Shown here: in pieces, positions 30,132-39,000 of the stretch
How the letters are laid out: each line of letters begins with the position of its first letter
How positions within the stretch are numbered: position 1 is the first letter of the stretch
Source: CAIQPS01 sp963721365
Lineage (GTDB): Bacteria; Actinomycetota; Thermoleophilia; RBG-16-64-13
Direction: 5' to 3'
NCBI GenBank assembly: GCA_963721365.1
Contig: CAVRJE010000018.1
Coordinates: 26,371-90,370, forward strand
DNA: 64,000 nt
The notes under the pieces: model-generated
The model's input: the letters and a program-made list of their open reading frames with translations, nothing else
Database searches by the model: none
What the model was told of the DNA's origin: nothing
Made by a program: the position numbers and the translations under genes

Positions 30132-31499
30132 CTACCTCGACCGCTGGCTGAAGACCTCCTCGCGGCTCACCAGCGCCTTGTCCATCTTGAAGGCCTCGTG
30201 GAGCGCCTTGACCGCGATCTGGACCTGCTGCTTGCGGATCACGCAGCTGATCTTGATCGAACTGGTGGAGATCATCTCGAGGTTGATGCCGTTGTCGGCG
30301 AGGACCTGGAACATCTTGGCGGCCACGCCCGGGTAGGTCCTCATCCCTGCGCCTACCAGCGTCACCTTGGCCACGTCCCGGTCGGTGTCGATGGAAGAGA
30401 AGCCCAGTTCGTCCTTCAGCGCGTTCAGCACGGCGGCGATCTTCTCCAGATCGTCCTCGGCGGCCGTGAAGGATATATCGGCCGCGCCGTGGGCGGACAC
30501 GTTCTGGATGATGAGGTCGATATTGACGTTCGCCTTGGCCAGCGCCGTGAACACCTTCGCGGCTTCCCCCGGCTGGTCGGGAAGGTCGTGGATGGTCACC
30601 TTCGCGTCGTCGAGAGCGTAGGTCACACCGGAAACGATTGCCTGTTCCATGCCTCTGTCATCCTGTCCTATCAATGTGCCGGGGGCATTGGTGAAACTGG
30701 AACGTACCCAGAGGGGCACGTCGAAACGGCGGGCCACTTCGATGCTGCGCAGCATCATGACCTTGGCGCCGCTCGAGGTGAGTTCCAGCATCTCGTCGTT
30801 GGAGATGAAATCCAGCTTGCGGGCCTCGGGGACGATACGGGGATCGGTGGTGTAGATGCCGTCGACGTCGGTGAAGATCATGCAGGCTTCCGCGCCGAGA
30901 GCGGCCGCCAACGCTACCGCGGTGGTGTCGGAACCGCCCCGGCCGAGCGTGGTCACGTCCTGTTCCGTCGATACGCCCTGGAACCCCGCCACCAGGACGA
31001 TCTTGCCTTCATCGAGGGCCTGCTGGATCCGGCGTGGCCGGATGTCGAGGATCTTCGCCTTGGTATGGACGGTGTCGGTAACGATGCCGGCCTGGGAGCC
31101 GGTGAGCGAGATCGCGTCGTAGCCGAGTTCGTGGATGGCCATCGCCACCAGCGCCGCCGAGATGCGTTCCCCGGTGGAGAGCAGCATGTCCATCTCGCGG
31201 GCCGGCGGGTTCTCCGAGATCTCCCGGGCCATCTCGATGAGCTCGTCGGTGGTGTCCCCGCGGGCCGAGACGACGGCGACCACCGGATGGCCTTCCTTGC
31301 GGGCATCGACGATACGCTGAGCCACCCGTTTCATGCAGGCGGCATCGGCCACCGACGTCCCTCCGAACTTCATCACGATGATGTTCGTGCGCTCCGCCTT
31401 GCGCTCCGGTCCGCCGATGACGACGTACTGGGAGCCGAAGGCGTCTTCCGTGGGTGGCATCCCGTTCTGGCTGGGCTGTTCTTTGTCCGCCACGTCCAT
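30132..31499 (-). CDS. lysC: Aspartate kinase
   Basis: This 455-residue enzyme phosphorylates aspartate, the first step toward lysine, threonine and methionine. The kinase domain starts with VMKFGGTSVADA near residue 42 and contains LLSTGERISAAL, TLGRGGSDTTAVALAAAL and FTDVDGIYTTDPRIV. Two C-terminal ACT domains (about 300-455) provide feedback control by amino acids. The N-terminus carries about 40 extra residues with no recognised domain, so translation may begin later than the ATG at 31499. It follows recR on the same strand with a gap of about 85 bp. No frame break. Confidence 0.93.
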   Translation of the reverse strand: MDVADKEQPSQNGMPPTEDAFGSQYVVIGGPERKAERTNIIVMKFGGTSVADAACMKRVAQRIVDARKEGHPVVAVVSARGDTTDELIEMAREISENPPAREMDMLLSTGERISAALVAMAIHELGYDAISLTGSQAGIVTDTVHTKAKILDIRPRRIQQALDEGKIVLVAGFQGVSTEQDVTTLGRGGSDTTAVALAAALGAEACMIFTDVDGIYTTDPRIVPEARKLDFISNDEMLELTSSGAKVMMLRSIEVARRFDVPLWVRSSFTNAPGTLIGQDDRGMEQAIVSGVTYALDDAKVTIHDLPDQPGEAAKVFTALAKANVNIDLIIQNVSAHGAADISFTAAEDDLEKIAAVLNALKDELGFSSIDTDRDVAKVTLVGAGMRTYPGVAAKMFQVLADNGINLEMISTSSIKISCVIRKQQVQIAVKALHEAFKMDKALVSREEVFSQRSR

Positions 31500-31585
31500 C
31501 AGTGCTCCGCTTCGAGGTTACAGGGCCGTGAATACTATCCGATTTCCCCGCCGACCGCCGCTGGCCGCGCCTCGCCGATGGGCCA

Positions 31586-32191
31586 TCAGAGCTCGCGGCG
31601 GCCCGTCAAGGCCCGGCCGAGCGTCACTTCGTCGGCGTATTCGAGGTCTCCGCCCATGGGCAGGCCGGCGGCCGGGCGGGTGATCCGCAGGGTCCCCGCG
31701 GCGACGAAGGCGCGCAGCTCCTCGGCGATGTAGAGAGCGGTGGCCTCCCCCGCCATGGTCGGGTTGGTGGCGACGATGACTTCCTGCGTCGCTTCGTCCC
31801 GCACTCGGTCGCTCAGCTCGGCCAGGTGGAGCTTCTGCGGCCCGATGCCGTCCAGAGGCGAGAGGGCGCCTCCGAGGACGTGGTAGAGACCACGATACTC
31901 GTGCGTCCGTTCGATGCTGACGATGTCCCCGGGCTCTTCCACGACGCAGATGATGGTGGTGTCGCGCCGCGTATCCCGGCAGATGTCACACAGCTCCTCT
32001 TCGGTGAGGTTGAAGCAGCTCGTGCAGAAGCGGACGACCTCTTTGACCTCGATGAGAGCGTGGGCCAAGGGAAGGGCTTCCTCAGGAGGCAGCTTGAGCA
32101 GGTGGAACGTGAGGCGCTGGGCGGTCTTCGGCCCGATGCCGGGAAGCTTGCTCAGCTCATCGATGAGCTTCTGGACGGTTGGGCTGAACAT
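31586..32191 (-). CDS. recR: Recombination protein RecR
   Basis: This 201-residue protein acts with RecF/RecO in loading RecA at gaps. The helix-hairpin-helix (LSKLPGIGPKTAQRLTFHLL) is at the start. The C4 zinc finger CTSCFNLTEEELCDIC follows at about residues 56-71, then the Toprim domain with VVEEPGDIVSIE and the Walker-like C-terminus NPTMAGEATALYIAE. The length is normal. It lies 31 bp downstream of ybaB in the classical dnaX-ybaB-recR order. No frame break. Confidence 0.97.
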   Translation of the reverse strand: MFSPTVQKLIDELSKLPGIGPKTAQRLTFHLLKLPPEEALPLAHALIEVKEVVRFCTSCFNLTEEELCDICRDTRRDTTIICVVEEPGDIVSIERTHEYRGLYHVLGGALSPLDGIGPQKLHLAELSDRVRDEATQEVIVATNPTMAGEATALYIAEELRAFVAAGTLRITRPAAGLPMGGDLEYADEVTLGRALTGRREL

Positions 32192-32222
32192 ACCGGCGCG
32201 GCTGGGGCGCTGCTTGGGCCGA

Positions 32223-32540
32223 TCAGAACGGCAGGCCGGGGATGTTCAGACCGGCGGTGATGCCCCCAAGTTTCTTGTTGGCGAGTTCCTGGGCCGAGCG
32301 GAGCGCCTCGTTGGCGGCGGCCATGATCATGTCCTCGAGCATCTCCACGTCCTCGGGGTCCACCGCGGCCGGGTCGATCTTGATGCTCTTGATCTCGATG
32401 GCCCCGGTCACCTGCACGGTCACCATGCCTCCACCCGCGGAAGCTTCCACCACCTCGTTGCCCAGGTCCTCCTGCATCTTGGCCATGTCGGCCTGCATCT
32501 TCTGGACCTGCTTCATCATCTTGTTGTAATTCGGGTTCAC
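32223..32540 (-). CDS. ybaB: YbaB/EbfC nucleoid-associated protein
   Basis: The protein of 105 residues binds DNA as a dimer. The N-terminal coiled helix (MMKQVQKMQADMAKMQEDL) and the central VEASAGGGMVTVQVTG, followed by DPAAVDPEDVEMLEDMIMAA, are characteristic. It lies 9 bp downstream of dnaX and just upstream of recR, the usual arrangement. Its exact DNA role is not settled in most bacteria. No frame break. Confidence 0.95.
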   Translation of the reverse strand: MNPNYNKMMKQVQKMQADMAKMQEDLGNEVVEASAGGGMVTVQVTGAIEIKSIKIDPAAVDPEDVEMLEDMIMAAANEALRSAQELANKKLGGITAGLNIPGLPF

Positions 32541-32549
32541 TGCTGCCTC

Positions 32550-34327
32550 CTAGCGGGCGGGACCGTCGTCGATGACGCTAGCGTCGAATTCCTGCTTGAG
32601 CCGCAGTAATAGCTCGTCCTTGCTCAGGATTCTAGCATCTTCCTCCCCGGGCTCCGGGTCGGGCTGCTCCTGCACGGCCACCCTGGCCACTACCTTCAGG
32701 TGACTGCCCGTGACCTCGCGCAAAGCCTCGGAGATCACCTGCGGGTTCTCACCGCGGCCTACCATGTCGGCCTGGAACTTATACCCGGCGGGGAACTTGA
32801 GCACCAGAGTGTCGCCGTCTACGCTCTCGGGCCGTCCTTCGAAAAGAAGCGCGTGGAGGCCCATCTGGCGCTTCTTGACCGCCTCGAGCACCAGAGGCCA
32901 GGCCCGCCGGAAATGGTCTATGTCGGCAGTCATGCCCTGGGTCGCGCCGGGCGACACCGGCTCCTGCGCCGCCCGGCTCGCCTCTTGGTTCTTCGACCGC
33001 GGGCTCTCGTCGTGGGCACATCCATGGGCTCTTCCGCTGGAGCCGGTTCCACGTCCGCGCCGGGCGCTGCCCCAGCTGGCGGAGGCGGCGGAGGCGGCGG
33101 AGCCTGCTTCACCGGCTCGGCGCTTCCCGGCGCAGCCACAGGTTGCCGGGCCGTCCCCTGCTGCCGTGCCGGCTGGGGCCGGGCGGCCGAGTGCGTCTCG
33201 GCCAGGCGCGCCGCTCCTCCCGAGGGCCCCGACACGTGCGACGCCGTCATCTTGATAAGCACCAGTTCGAGCTCGAGCCGCGCGTCCGACCCCTGACGGA
33301 CGGAGCGCAGAGCCTCGCCCAGCAGGTCGACGAACGCGACCGTCTCCGCCGTGGACACCCTGGCGGCCTGGTTCCGCAGCACCTGCTGGTGGTCTTCGGT
33401 CATCGCGATGCTGGCCGGCACTTCCCCGGTGTGCTTCACCACGTACACGTCCCGAAGGTGGCCGAGCAGGTCCTTGATGAACTGGGCGTAGTCGGTGGCG
33501 CCTTGGCTGAGGCGCTCGACGAAGAGCAGAGCCCCCTGGGTGTCGCGCTCGTGCACCAGGTCGACCACTTCGAACAGGAGGTCCTGCTGGACCAACCCGA
33601 GCATGTCGAGCGTCTGCTGCAGGGTGATGGCGCCCCCCGAATAGGTGGACAACTGGTCGAGGATCCCGATGGCGTCCCGGAAGCTCCCCCCGGCCGCCCG
33701 GGCGATGACCGTGAGCGGCGCCTCGGCCACCTCGATGCCCTCCTGCTGGGCGATGCCCGCCAGCACGCCGACCACCTCCATGACGGCCGGCCGGCGGAAG
33801 TCGAAGCGCTGGCAGCGCGAGAGGATCGTGGCTGGGACCTTATGGGGCTCGGTGGTCGCCAGGACGAAAACGGCGTGGACCGGAGGCTCCTCGAGGGTCT
33901 TGAGTAGTGCGTTGAAGGCTTCGGAGGTGAGCATGTGCACCTCGTCGACGATGTACACCTTCATCCGGCCTTCCACAGGCGAGAAGTGGACCTTGTCGCG
34001 CAGGTCGCGGATGTCGTCGATCCCCCGGTTGGAGGCCGCGTCCATCTCGATGACGTCCATGGCGCTGCCCCGGCGGATGGCTTCGCAGTGGGGACAGGTC
34101 CCGTCCGGGTGGGCCGTGGCTTTGCCCTGGCCCGCGTCGCAGTTGAGGGCCATGGCGAGGATCTTGGCGGTGGACGTCTTGCCGGTGCCCCGAGGACCGG
34201 TGAAGAGATACGCGTGGCTCACCCGGTCCTGGTTGATGGCGTTGACGAGCGTGCGGGCCACGTGCTCCTGCCCGGCGATGTCTTCGAACCGGGCCGGACG
34301 GTACTTGCGGTAGAGGGAGATTGCCAT
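32550..34327 (-). CDS. dnaX: DNA polymerase III subunit gamma/tau
   Basis: The clamp-loader ATPase has about 590 residues. The AAA+ core shows YRPARFEDIAGQEHVARTL, Walker A in FTGPRGTGKTSTAKILA, a zinc module (CDAGQGKATAHPDGTCPHC), Walker B in VYIVDEVHML, and LATTEPHKVPATILSRCQRF. Domain III lies at about 240-370. A proline/alanine-rich linker precedes a C-terminal tau-like domain (ADIDHFRRAWPLVLEAVKKR). The frame breaks near 33010 inside the linker, and the C-terminus ends at 32550. The ATG at 34327 starts MAISLYRKYRPARF. This break is probably a sequencing indel; programmed frameshifting is known for dnaX, but I see no slippery A-run. Confidence 0.93.
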
Positions 34328-34349
34328 GCGCCGAGAAGATCCTTTATGG

Positions 34350-34425
34350 GAGGCTGCTGAAAAGCGAAGCCCCGGCCGCCGGAAAGCCGCGCGCGATAGT
34401 GTGTCCTCGGCCGATTATATCAGCC
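34350..34425. repeat. Partial copy of a dispersed element (copy A)
   Basis: From AGGCTGCTGA (34351-34360) for about 65 nt this sequence follows the left part of the element at 45338-45496. Shared blocks are AGGCTGCTGAA, CGAAGCC, CGGCC, CGATAG and GTCCTCGG. The right inverted-repeat arm is missing. It occupies the gap between the dnaX start and the SRP RNA terminator. Confidence 0.65.
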
Positions 34426-34470
34426 GCCCTTGACGCTCCCGCGGCCGGCGCAGCGCGCAGCGCAAGAAAG

Positions 34471-34744
34471 AAAAGGACCGTGCACCCACCGTCGAAGACA
34501 GACCTCCGAGCGCCCGCCGGCAGCCGGCTCAGACCAAGCTACCCCACGGCACATGAAAGAGTCCGCTTAGGGCTGCTACCTCCCGGTCCTGACCCGATTC
34601 ACGAAGTTCCATTGCGTAGGACCCGGCCGTCAACACCACTTACCGGCGTCAGACCTCACAGGCCCGCTCCTCGGGTGGGGATTCAGCCCCGCTAAAGCGG
34701 ATTGCGGGTACAGGGCACCGCTGGCTCCCCACCTAGCACGGTCC
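34471..34744 (-). ncRNA. ffs: Signal recognition particle RNA, long (scRNA) form
   Basis: The minus strand carries the conserved SRP RNA elements in order: GGUGCCCUGUACCCGCAAUC (5' domain), GGUAAGUGGUGUUGACGG, and domain IV GGUCAGGACCGGGAGG with AGCAGCCCUAAGCGGA. The 5' end GGACCGUGC (34744-34736) pairs exactly with GCACGGUCC (34483-34475), closing a molecule of about 273 nt. That is close to the 271-nt Bacillus scRNA. A T-rich run (TTTTCTTTCTT) directly follows the closing helix and would terminate transcription. The RNA binds Ffh to target membrane proteins. Position next to dnaX is a common arrangement. Confidence 0.95.
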
Positions 34745-34749
34745 CCGGG

Positions 34750-34755
34750 AGTATA
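34750..34755 (-). promoter_or_regulatory. -10 hexamer TATACT of the SRP RNA gene
   Basis: TATACT on the minus strand ends 5 nt before the paired 5' end of the SRP RNA at 34744, the right distance for a transcription start. A -35 match is weak. The promoter overlaps the spacer after the zinc-ribbon gene. Confidence 0.6.
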
Positions 34756-34786
34756 CAGCAGCGGTTCCCCGCAGGGGGATCCGGCT

Positions 34787-35917
34787 CTACAACGTCGGCA
34801 TCATCACCCGGAACTGCACGTTCTCCAGGTCCAGACCCTCCGGCACCTCGAATGTGAACCAGAGGTACGTCGACTCGCCCGGGAGGAGAGGGATCGCCCG
34901 TTCCTCGACGTCACCGAACCAGTAATCGTCGGCGGTGGACGACAGCCCGTACTCCTTGCCGCTCGGGTCGGCGGCCATGATCTGCCAACCCCCCGGGGTG
35001 ACGTCGTTCTGGCCCTCGTTCCTGACGAAGAGCTCCACGGTAACGAACATCCCAGGCGCGGTCGGGCCTTCGCCCACGCCCAGGTGCTTCAGCTCGTGAA
35101 GCGTGACGGGGGACCAGAGAAGATCGCCCGAGCGCACGGAGCCGCCGAATGGGACCAGCGGGCCCTCTGTGGGGCTGAGCGGCTCGTAGGAGACGGTGCG
35201 CAGCCACTGGCCGCCCTCCTGCTTCCAACCCAGCGCTTCCAGGCCCCGGGTGGTCAGTCCATCGCGGCAGCCGAGCTTGAGTGTGGCTACGGTGACGGCG
35301 CGGGAGCCGTCCGGCTCTACCAGCACCTGTGCGATCGTGTCCCAGAAGTCCGTCTCGATGATATCGGCGGGATCGCCGGGGGTGGCCCAGTCGGCCTGAT
35401 AATCGGCGGCCCGTTCCTGGGCCTGGTCTTTGGGTGTGAGGAACGCCGCGATCTGCGCCGTCATGTCGTTGCCGGTCACCGGGATCGACTCGAGCAGATC
35501 CATCCACGTGGCCGCTCGCTGCGCCAGCACCGCCGTCACGTCTTCGGTCGTGGTGGTCGGCGCCGAAGTCGTGGTCGCGAGGGAGGTCGTGGTGACGGGG
35601 GCCGAGGTCTGGGTGGTGGTGCTCGGCGCGATAGTCGTCGAACTGCCGGCGACGGTCGTGGCCGTCGTCCAGGCTGCTTCTGTCGCCGATCCGCCGCTGG
35701 TGACGCCGAAGTAGATGCCCACCCCGAGGCCGGCGGCGACGATGATCACCGCGGTCACGATAGCGGGGATCAGGCCCGGCCGCCCGCGTGGTGGCGCGGG
35801 GGGCGGCGGTTGCGGGCTGTAGGCCGGCGGGCTCTCGCCCGGGTCGACCGGCGCGCCGCACCCGGCACAGAACCGAGCACCGCTTTGAAGGGCGCTACCG
35901 CAGTTCGCGCAATACAT
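34787..35917 (-). CDS. Zinc-ribbon membrane-anchored protein with C-terminal DUF4352-like domain
   Basis: The 376-residue protein begins with a zinc ribbon (MYCANCGSALQSGARFCAGC). A proline-rich linker, one transmembrane helix (LIPAIVTAVIIVAAGLGVGI, about residues 55-75) and a Thr/Ser-rich stalk (about 85-130) follow. Two extracytoplasmic regions come next. The last (about 270-376, FVTVELFVRNEGQNDVTPGG to VPEGLDLENVQFRVMM) resembles the DUF4352 immunoglobulin-like domain. I choose ATG 35917, preceded by GGGGAGGGGTGAG. It resembles other actinobacterial zinc-ribbon envelope proteins of unknown role. No frame break. Confidence 0.75.
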   Translation of the reverse strand: MYCANCGSALQSGARFCAGCGAPVDPGESPPAYSPQPPPPAPPRGRPGLIPAIVTAVIIVAAGLGVGIYFGVTSGGSATEAAWTTATTVAGSSTTIAPSTTTQTSAPVTTTSLATTTSAPTTTTEDVTAVLAQRAATWMDLLESIPVTGNDMTAQIAAFLTPKDQAQERAADYQADWATPGDPADIIETDFWDTIAQVLVEPDGSRAVTVATLKLGCRDGLTTRGLEALGWKQEGGQWLRTVSYEPLSPTEGPLVPFGGSVRSGDLLWSPVTLHELKHLGVGEGPTAPGMFVTVELFVRNEGQNDVTPGGWQIMAADPSGKEYGLSSTADDYWFGDVEERAIPLLPGESTYLWFTFEVPEGLDLENVQFRVMMPTL

Positions 35918-35963
35918 CTCACCCCTCCCCTGCTTGTTCCATCTGGCCACGAGTGTAGCGATG

Positions 35964-35985
35964 AGGCGGAGTGGGAGGGATTCGA
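35964..35985 (-). repeat. Duplicated tRNA-Ser 3' end (att-like remnant)
   Basis: These 22 bp are identical to 36144-36165, which is the last 19 nt of tRNA-Ser plus 3 downstream bases. They lie 158 bp away in the same orientation. A further T-arm-like sequence (GGGTTCGGAATCC, near 36093) and a hairpin ACAGTCC-ACC-GGACTGT (near 36048) lie between. A duplicated tRNA 3' end is the hallmark of integrase attachment sites, but no integrase is present. Confidence 0.75.
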
Positions 35986-36146
35986 CGCATTTGCTTCGCA
36001 ACTGCCGTCCTCGCCTCGCCTCCGGCTCGGCTCAGACCGCTCGCTACTCGACAGTCCACCGGACTGTCTCGTTCACGCTCGCGCCCTCGCGGGTTCGGAA
36101 TCCGACCCTTCTGGGAGGTGCTCCGTCCTCTTTTCTCGGGCCAAGG

Positions 36147-36237
36147 CGGAGTGGGAGGGATTCGAACCCTCGAGACGAGTTACCCCCGCCTACACGATTT
36201 CCAGTCGTGCTCCTTAAGCCAACTCGGACACCACTCC
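36147..36237 (-). tRNA. tRNA-Ser (anticodon GGA)
   Basis: Reading the minus strand, the acceptor stem GGAGTGG pairs with CCACTCC and is followed by discriminator G. The anticodon arm is CACGA-CTGGAAA-TCGTG, giving anticodon GGA. A long class II variable arm (TAGGCGGGGGTAACTCGTCTC) is typical of serine tRNA. The T arm is GAGGG-TTCGAAT-CCCTC. The 3' CCA is not encoded. Confidence 0.96.
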
Positions 36238-36295
36238 GCGCGGCGCGACGGCCCTCAGGCAGGCGCGATTATAGCCCACGAGATTGCCACGCGGT

Positions 36296-37106
36296 CTAGG
36301 GCCACGTAGGCTGCCCACCGACCACGATCGTCCAGACGACGAGCGTCAGTCCGGCTGCCAGGGTACCGGGGGTGACGAACGCTCCTATCGGGTCGTGCGT
36401 GACCTCCGACGGCGGGAGGATCCAGAGACTGGTGGCAACGATGACGATACTGGCGGCGATCGCGCCGATGATCTGGCCGCCGGCGACCCCGATGTAGACG
36501 ATGACGACTCCGTAGGTGGCGAGCGAGCCGAGGCCGAAGAGGAGGCTCTCCCCGCCCGATAGCCTCTGGCCGGCTCCCTGCCCGAGGAGGATGATGGCCA
36601 TGGTGGCGAGGAAGAATCCGAACCCCAGGAGGAGATAGCCCACACGGGTGTCGAGGAACTGGATCTTGGCCGCGAACTCGCCCTGCGCCAGGACCTCGGG
36701 CATAGCTCGGGCGAGCGAGTGCGCGGCGGTATGGATGCCGTACCCGCACAGCCCTATGGCGAGGCCCACCCAGAACATCCAGGCGTAGGGGCTGGAGATG
36801 ACCGAGTAGACGTTGAGCGTGCCGCGGTTCGACTGAGTGAGCACGAGGAAGAGCCGGGTGAACGCGAATGCGGAGAGGGCGGGCAGGAGGATCAAGAAAG
36901 ACCAGATCGAAGGGGGTGTGCGACCAGGAGCCGCTCGGCACGGCGGCGCCGGCGCGTACGCCCTCGAAGATCTCCCAGGCCAGCAGCGAGATCATCACCC
37001 AGAACACACTCCGCGCCACCGGCGCGGTCGCACGTATCTGGGCCGCGTTTGGTCTCACATCCTCCCCCGATCGCCGTTCCCCGTACGTGGAGAGCAGCGC
37101 CGCCAT
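36296..37106 (-). CDS. Hypothetical multi-spanning membrane protein
   Basis: The protein has about 260 residues and about six to seven transmembrane helices, for example RSVFWVMISLLAWEIFEGV near the N-terminus, then ILLPALSAFAFTRLFLVL, AWMFWVGLAIGLCGYGIH, YLLLGFGFFLATMAIILLG and TLAAGLTLVVWTIVV near the end. No family is recognised, and there are few charged residues in the helices. A frame break near 36900 joins the first helix to the rest. The start is uncertain: ATG 37106, or a GTG near 37060 preceded by GGGGGAGG. It is convergent with nothing and ends 58 bp from tRNA-Ser. Confidence 0.55.
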
Positions 37107-37131
37107 TCTATCGCGCCATTGATGTCGGACT

Positions 37132-37893
37132 CTAGAGGATGAAGGGAATGAGCGCTTTCCGCTCCCGGGGATAGTCGGCGAACTCCTGGCGGTACCAGCG
37201 GTGGGTCTTGATGGCCCGGGGAGCGAGGTTCGCCACGGTCCAGATAAAGAACGCCGTGGCTCCGGGGTTCCAACAGGCGAGGGCCCATCCTCCCCACTCG
37301 ACCATCTCGCCCAGGTAGTTGGGGCAACTGACGAATCGGTAGCCGCCGCCGTAGGGGATCTTGTATCCCCTCTCGCCGCGGGAGCGCAACCCGATCAACA
37401 CCCGGTCTGAGTGCTGGTTGAGGGCGTAGCCCAGCCAGAAAAGGATGAACCCGGCGATGAAGCGCGGGTCGAGCAACCAGGAGGTCTGCAGGTCGGGCCC
37501 CAGAGTGAAGAGGTACCGTGCGTTCAGGTAGCCGTTCCCCACGTTGAACGCGGCTCCCATCGCGATGACCGACACGGTCATGCTCCGCCCACTGTCGCGC
37601 AGACGGAACGGGTAGATGAACGAGCGGTGCACGTAGTGGGCGGCCCACATGAGCAGGAGCACGATGGCTACCGGGTTGCCCCGCTGATCGCCGACCGCGT
37701 AGAGCACCACGAACGTGATCAGCGCCGGGGATTCCATCAGGATCCAGCCCCAGCGGGCGCTTATCCGGGGCCCCCAGCCTCCGCGGGTGAAACGCCCGTA
37801 GGGAGCGGTCACGAAGAAGAGAGCGACGAAGGTGACGGCCGCGAGGGCTATCCAGGCGATGACCAGCCAGTGGTAGAAGAGGGCCTCATCCAT
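37132..37893 (-). CDS. Steroid 5-alpha-reductase-like membrane protein
   Basis: The 253-residue membrane protein resembles the C-terminal domain of 3-oxo-5-alpha-steroid 4-dehydrogenases. Conserved features are FRLRDSGRSM, YLNARYLFTLG, YKIPYGGGYRFVSCPNYLGE, VEWGGWALACWN, TVANLAPRAIKTHRWYRQEF and the terminal YPRERKALIPFIL. Family members use NADPH to reduce a double bond in lipids; the substrate is unknown here. I choose ATG 37893, because a TATAAG hexamer lies 7 nt upstream and a leaderless start fits. No frame break. Confidence 0.85.
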   Translation of the reverse strand: MDEALFYHWLVIAWIALAAVTFVALFFVTAPYGRFTRGGWGPRISARWGWILMESPALITFVVLYAVGDQRGNPVAIVLLLMWAAHYVHRSFIYPFRLRDSGRSMTVSVIAMGAAFNVGNGYLNARYLFTLGPDLQTSWLLDPRFIAGFILFWLGYALNQHSDRVLIGLRSRGERGYKIPYGGGYRFVSCPNYLGEMVEWGGWALACWNPGATAFFIWTVANLAPRAIKTHRWYRQEFADYPRERKALIPFIL

Positions 37894-37900
37894 GAAGGCA

Positions 37901-37906
37901 CTTATA
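37901..37906 (-). promoter_or_regulatory. -10 hexamer TATAAG, leaderless spacing to ATG 37893
   Basis: On the minus strand TATAAG ends 7 nt before the ATG, with no ribosome-binding site in between. Confidence 0.45.
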
Positions 37907-38002
37907 CCATTTGCCGCCGGCAGCACGCGGCGCGCGCCGGGCGCGCGGCGGGCGTGATCCGCGCGGCGTCTCCGGCCCTTGGCGGGCCGCGCCCGCCCCG
38001 TG

Positions 38003-38008
38003 TACCCT
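38003..38008 (+). promoter_or_regulatory. -10 hexamer TACCCT, leaderless spacing to ATG 38015
   Basis: TACCCT is followed after 6 nt by the ATG of the AEC transporter, with no Shine-Dalgarno sequence. It is one of several genes here with this layout. Confidence 0.4.
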
Positions 38009-38014
38009 GCAGCG

Positions 38015-38897
38015 ATGCATCAGATCGTGAACATCATCGGGCCGACGTTCTTCGTGGTGCTCATCGGGTACCTCTTCGGCAGGGTGAGCAAGGCCAACCT
38101 TGCCCCTCTCATCGATGTCTCGATGTACCTGGCGGTGCCGGCCCTGGCCTTCAGTTCCATGTTCGCGAGCGAGATCGTCATGAGCGAGGCCGTGAAGGTG
38201 TGGGCGGCCTGCCTCATCATCATGGCCGGGACGCTGGTGGTCGCACTGCTGCTCTTCGCCGTCATCCGCCAGAAGCACTCCGGCCTCTATCTGCCCGATC
38301 GTGTTTGCGAACTTCATCAACATCCCCTTGCCCATCATCTACCTGGCGTTCGGCGACGAGGGGGCGGCTAAGGCGATACTCATGTACATCCCTCAGGGTC
38401 TCATCATGTACTCGCTCGGGGTGTACGTGGCGTCGGGAGAGAAGGATCTGAAGCAAGGCCTGCGGGTGATGATGCGGACGCCGCTCATCTACGCCGCCAT
38501 CCTGGGCCTGGCTTTCAACCTCCTCCATGTGCCCCTGCCGACGGTCGTCGTCGGATCGGTCAAGCTGCTCGGACAGGCCGCGGTGCCGTTGATGCTGCTC
38601 ATCCTGGGGGTGAGCATCGGGCGCTTCCGTCTGACCCAGATCTCGCTGACGGCAGCCGCCAGCGTGCTGCGGGTGGGAGGGGGCTTCGCGTTCGGCCTGC
38701 TCGCGGTCTGGCTGCTGGCGATCACCGGCGTGACCCGGTCGGTCGTGTTGTTCGAGGCCGCCATGCCCGCGGCGGTCTTCGTGTCGGTGTTGGCGGCCAA
38801 GTACAAGAACGAGGAGGAACTGGTCTCCTCGGTGGTGCTGGCCACCACGCTCATGGCGATCGTAGTCATCCCGGCTTTGCTTTACTTCTTGACGTGA
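38015..38897 (+). CDS. AEC-family (auxin efflux carrier type) transporter
   Basis: The protein has about 294 residues and ten predicted helices, in the AEC/Membrane_trans family that moves malate, malonate or similar anions. N-terminal VNIIGPTFFVVLIGYLFGRV, LIDVSMYLAVPALAFSSMF, FANFINIPLPIIYLAFGDEG (the NxxNxG-like crossover region) and AAVPLMLLILGVSIG are diagnostic. One frame break lies near 38300. ATG 38015 is preferred over the upstream ATG because the conserved first helix begins there. It is divergent from the steroid-reductase-like gene. Confidence 0.85.
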
Positions 38898-38986
38898 AGC
38901 GGGGATGATTCCCGCCATGGACGTCGACCGGAGCATAGGGGCCCAAGGAGTGCGCATGCTCTGGCAGGCCCGCCGGGCGACGCAGC

Positions 38987-38992
38987 TAGGGT
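38987..38992 (+). promoter_or_regulatory. -10 hexamer TAGGGT, leaderless spacing to GTG 39001
   Basis: TAGGGT ends 8 nt before the GTG start of the HAD/AIR-synthase fusion gene, and no ribosome-binding site is seen. Confidence 0.35.
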
Positions 38993-39000
38993 AGGCGTCT

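Noticed and set aside
32930..33020. Programmed dnaX frameshift producing gamma and tau
   Set aside because: No A-rich slippery heptamer lies at the break, and many unrelated genes in the window show the same kind of single-base break.
36085..36110. Second tRNA suggested by the T-arm-like GGGTTCGGAATCC
   Set aside because: No matching acceptor or anticodon stem can be drawn around it; it is more likely part of a tRNA-derived repeat.
36296..37106. Prophage or integrase gene next to the duplicated tRNA end
   Set aside because: The gene there encodes a multi-spanning membrane protein with no recombinase motifs.
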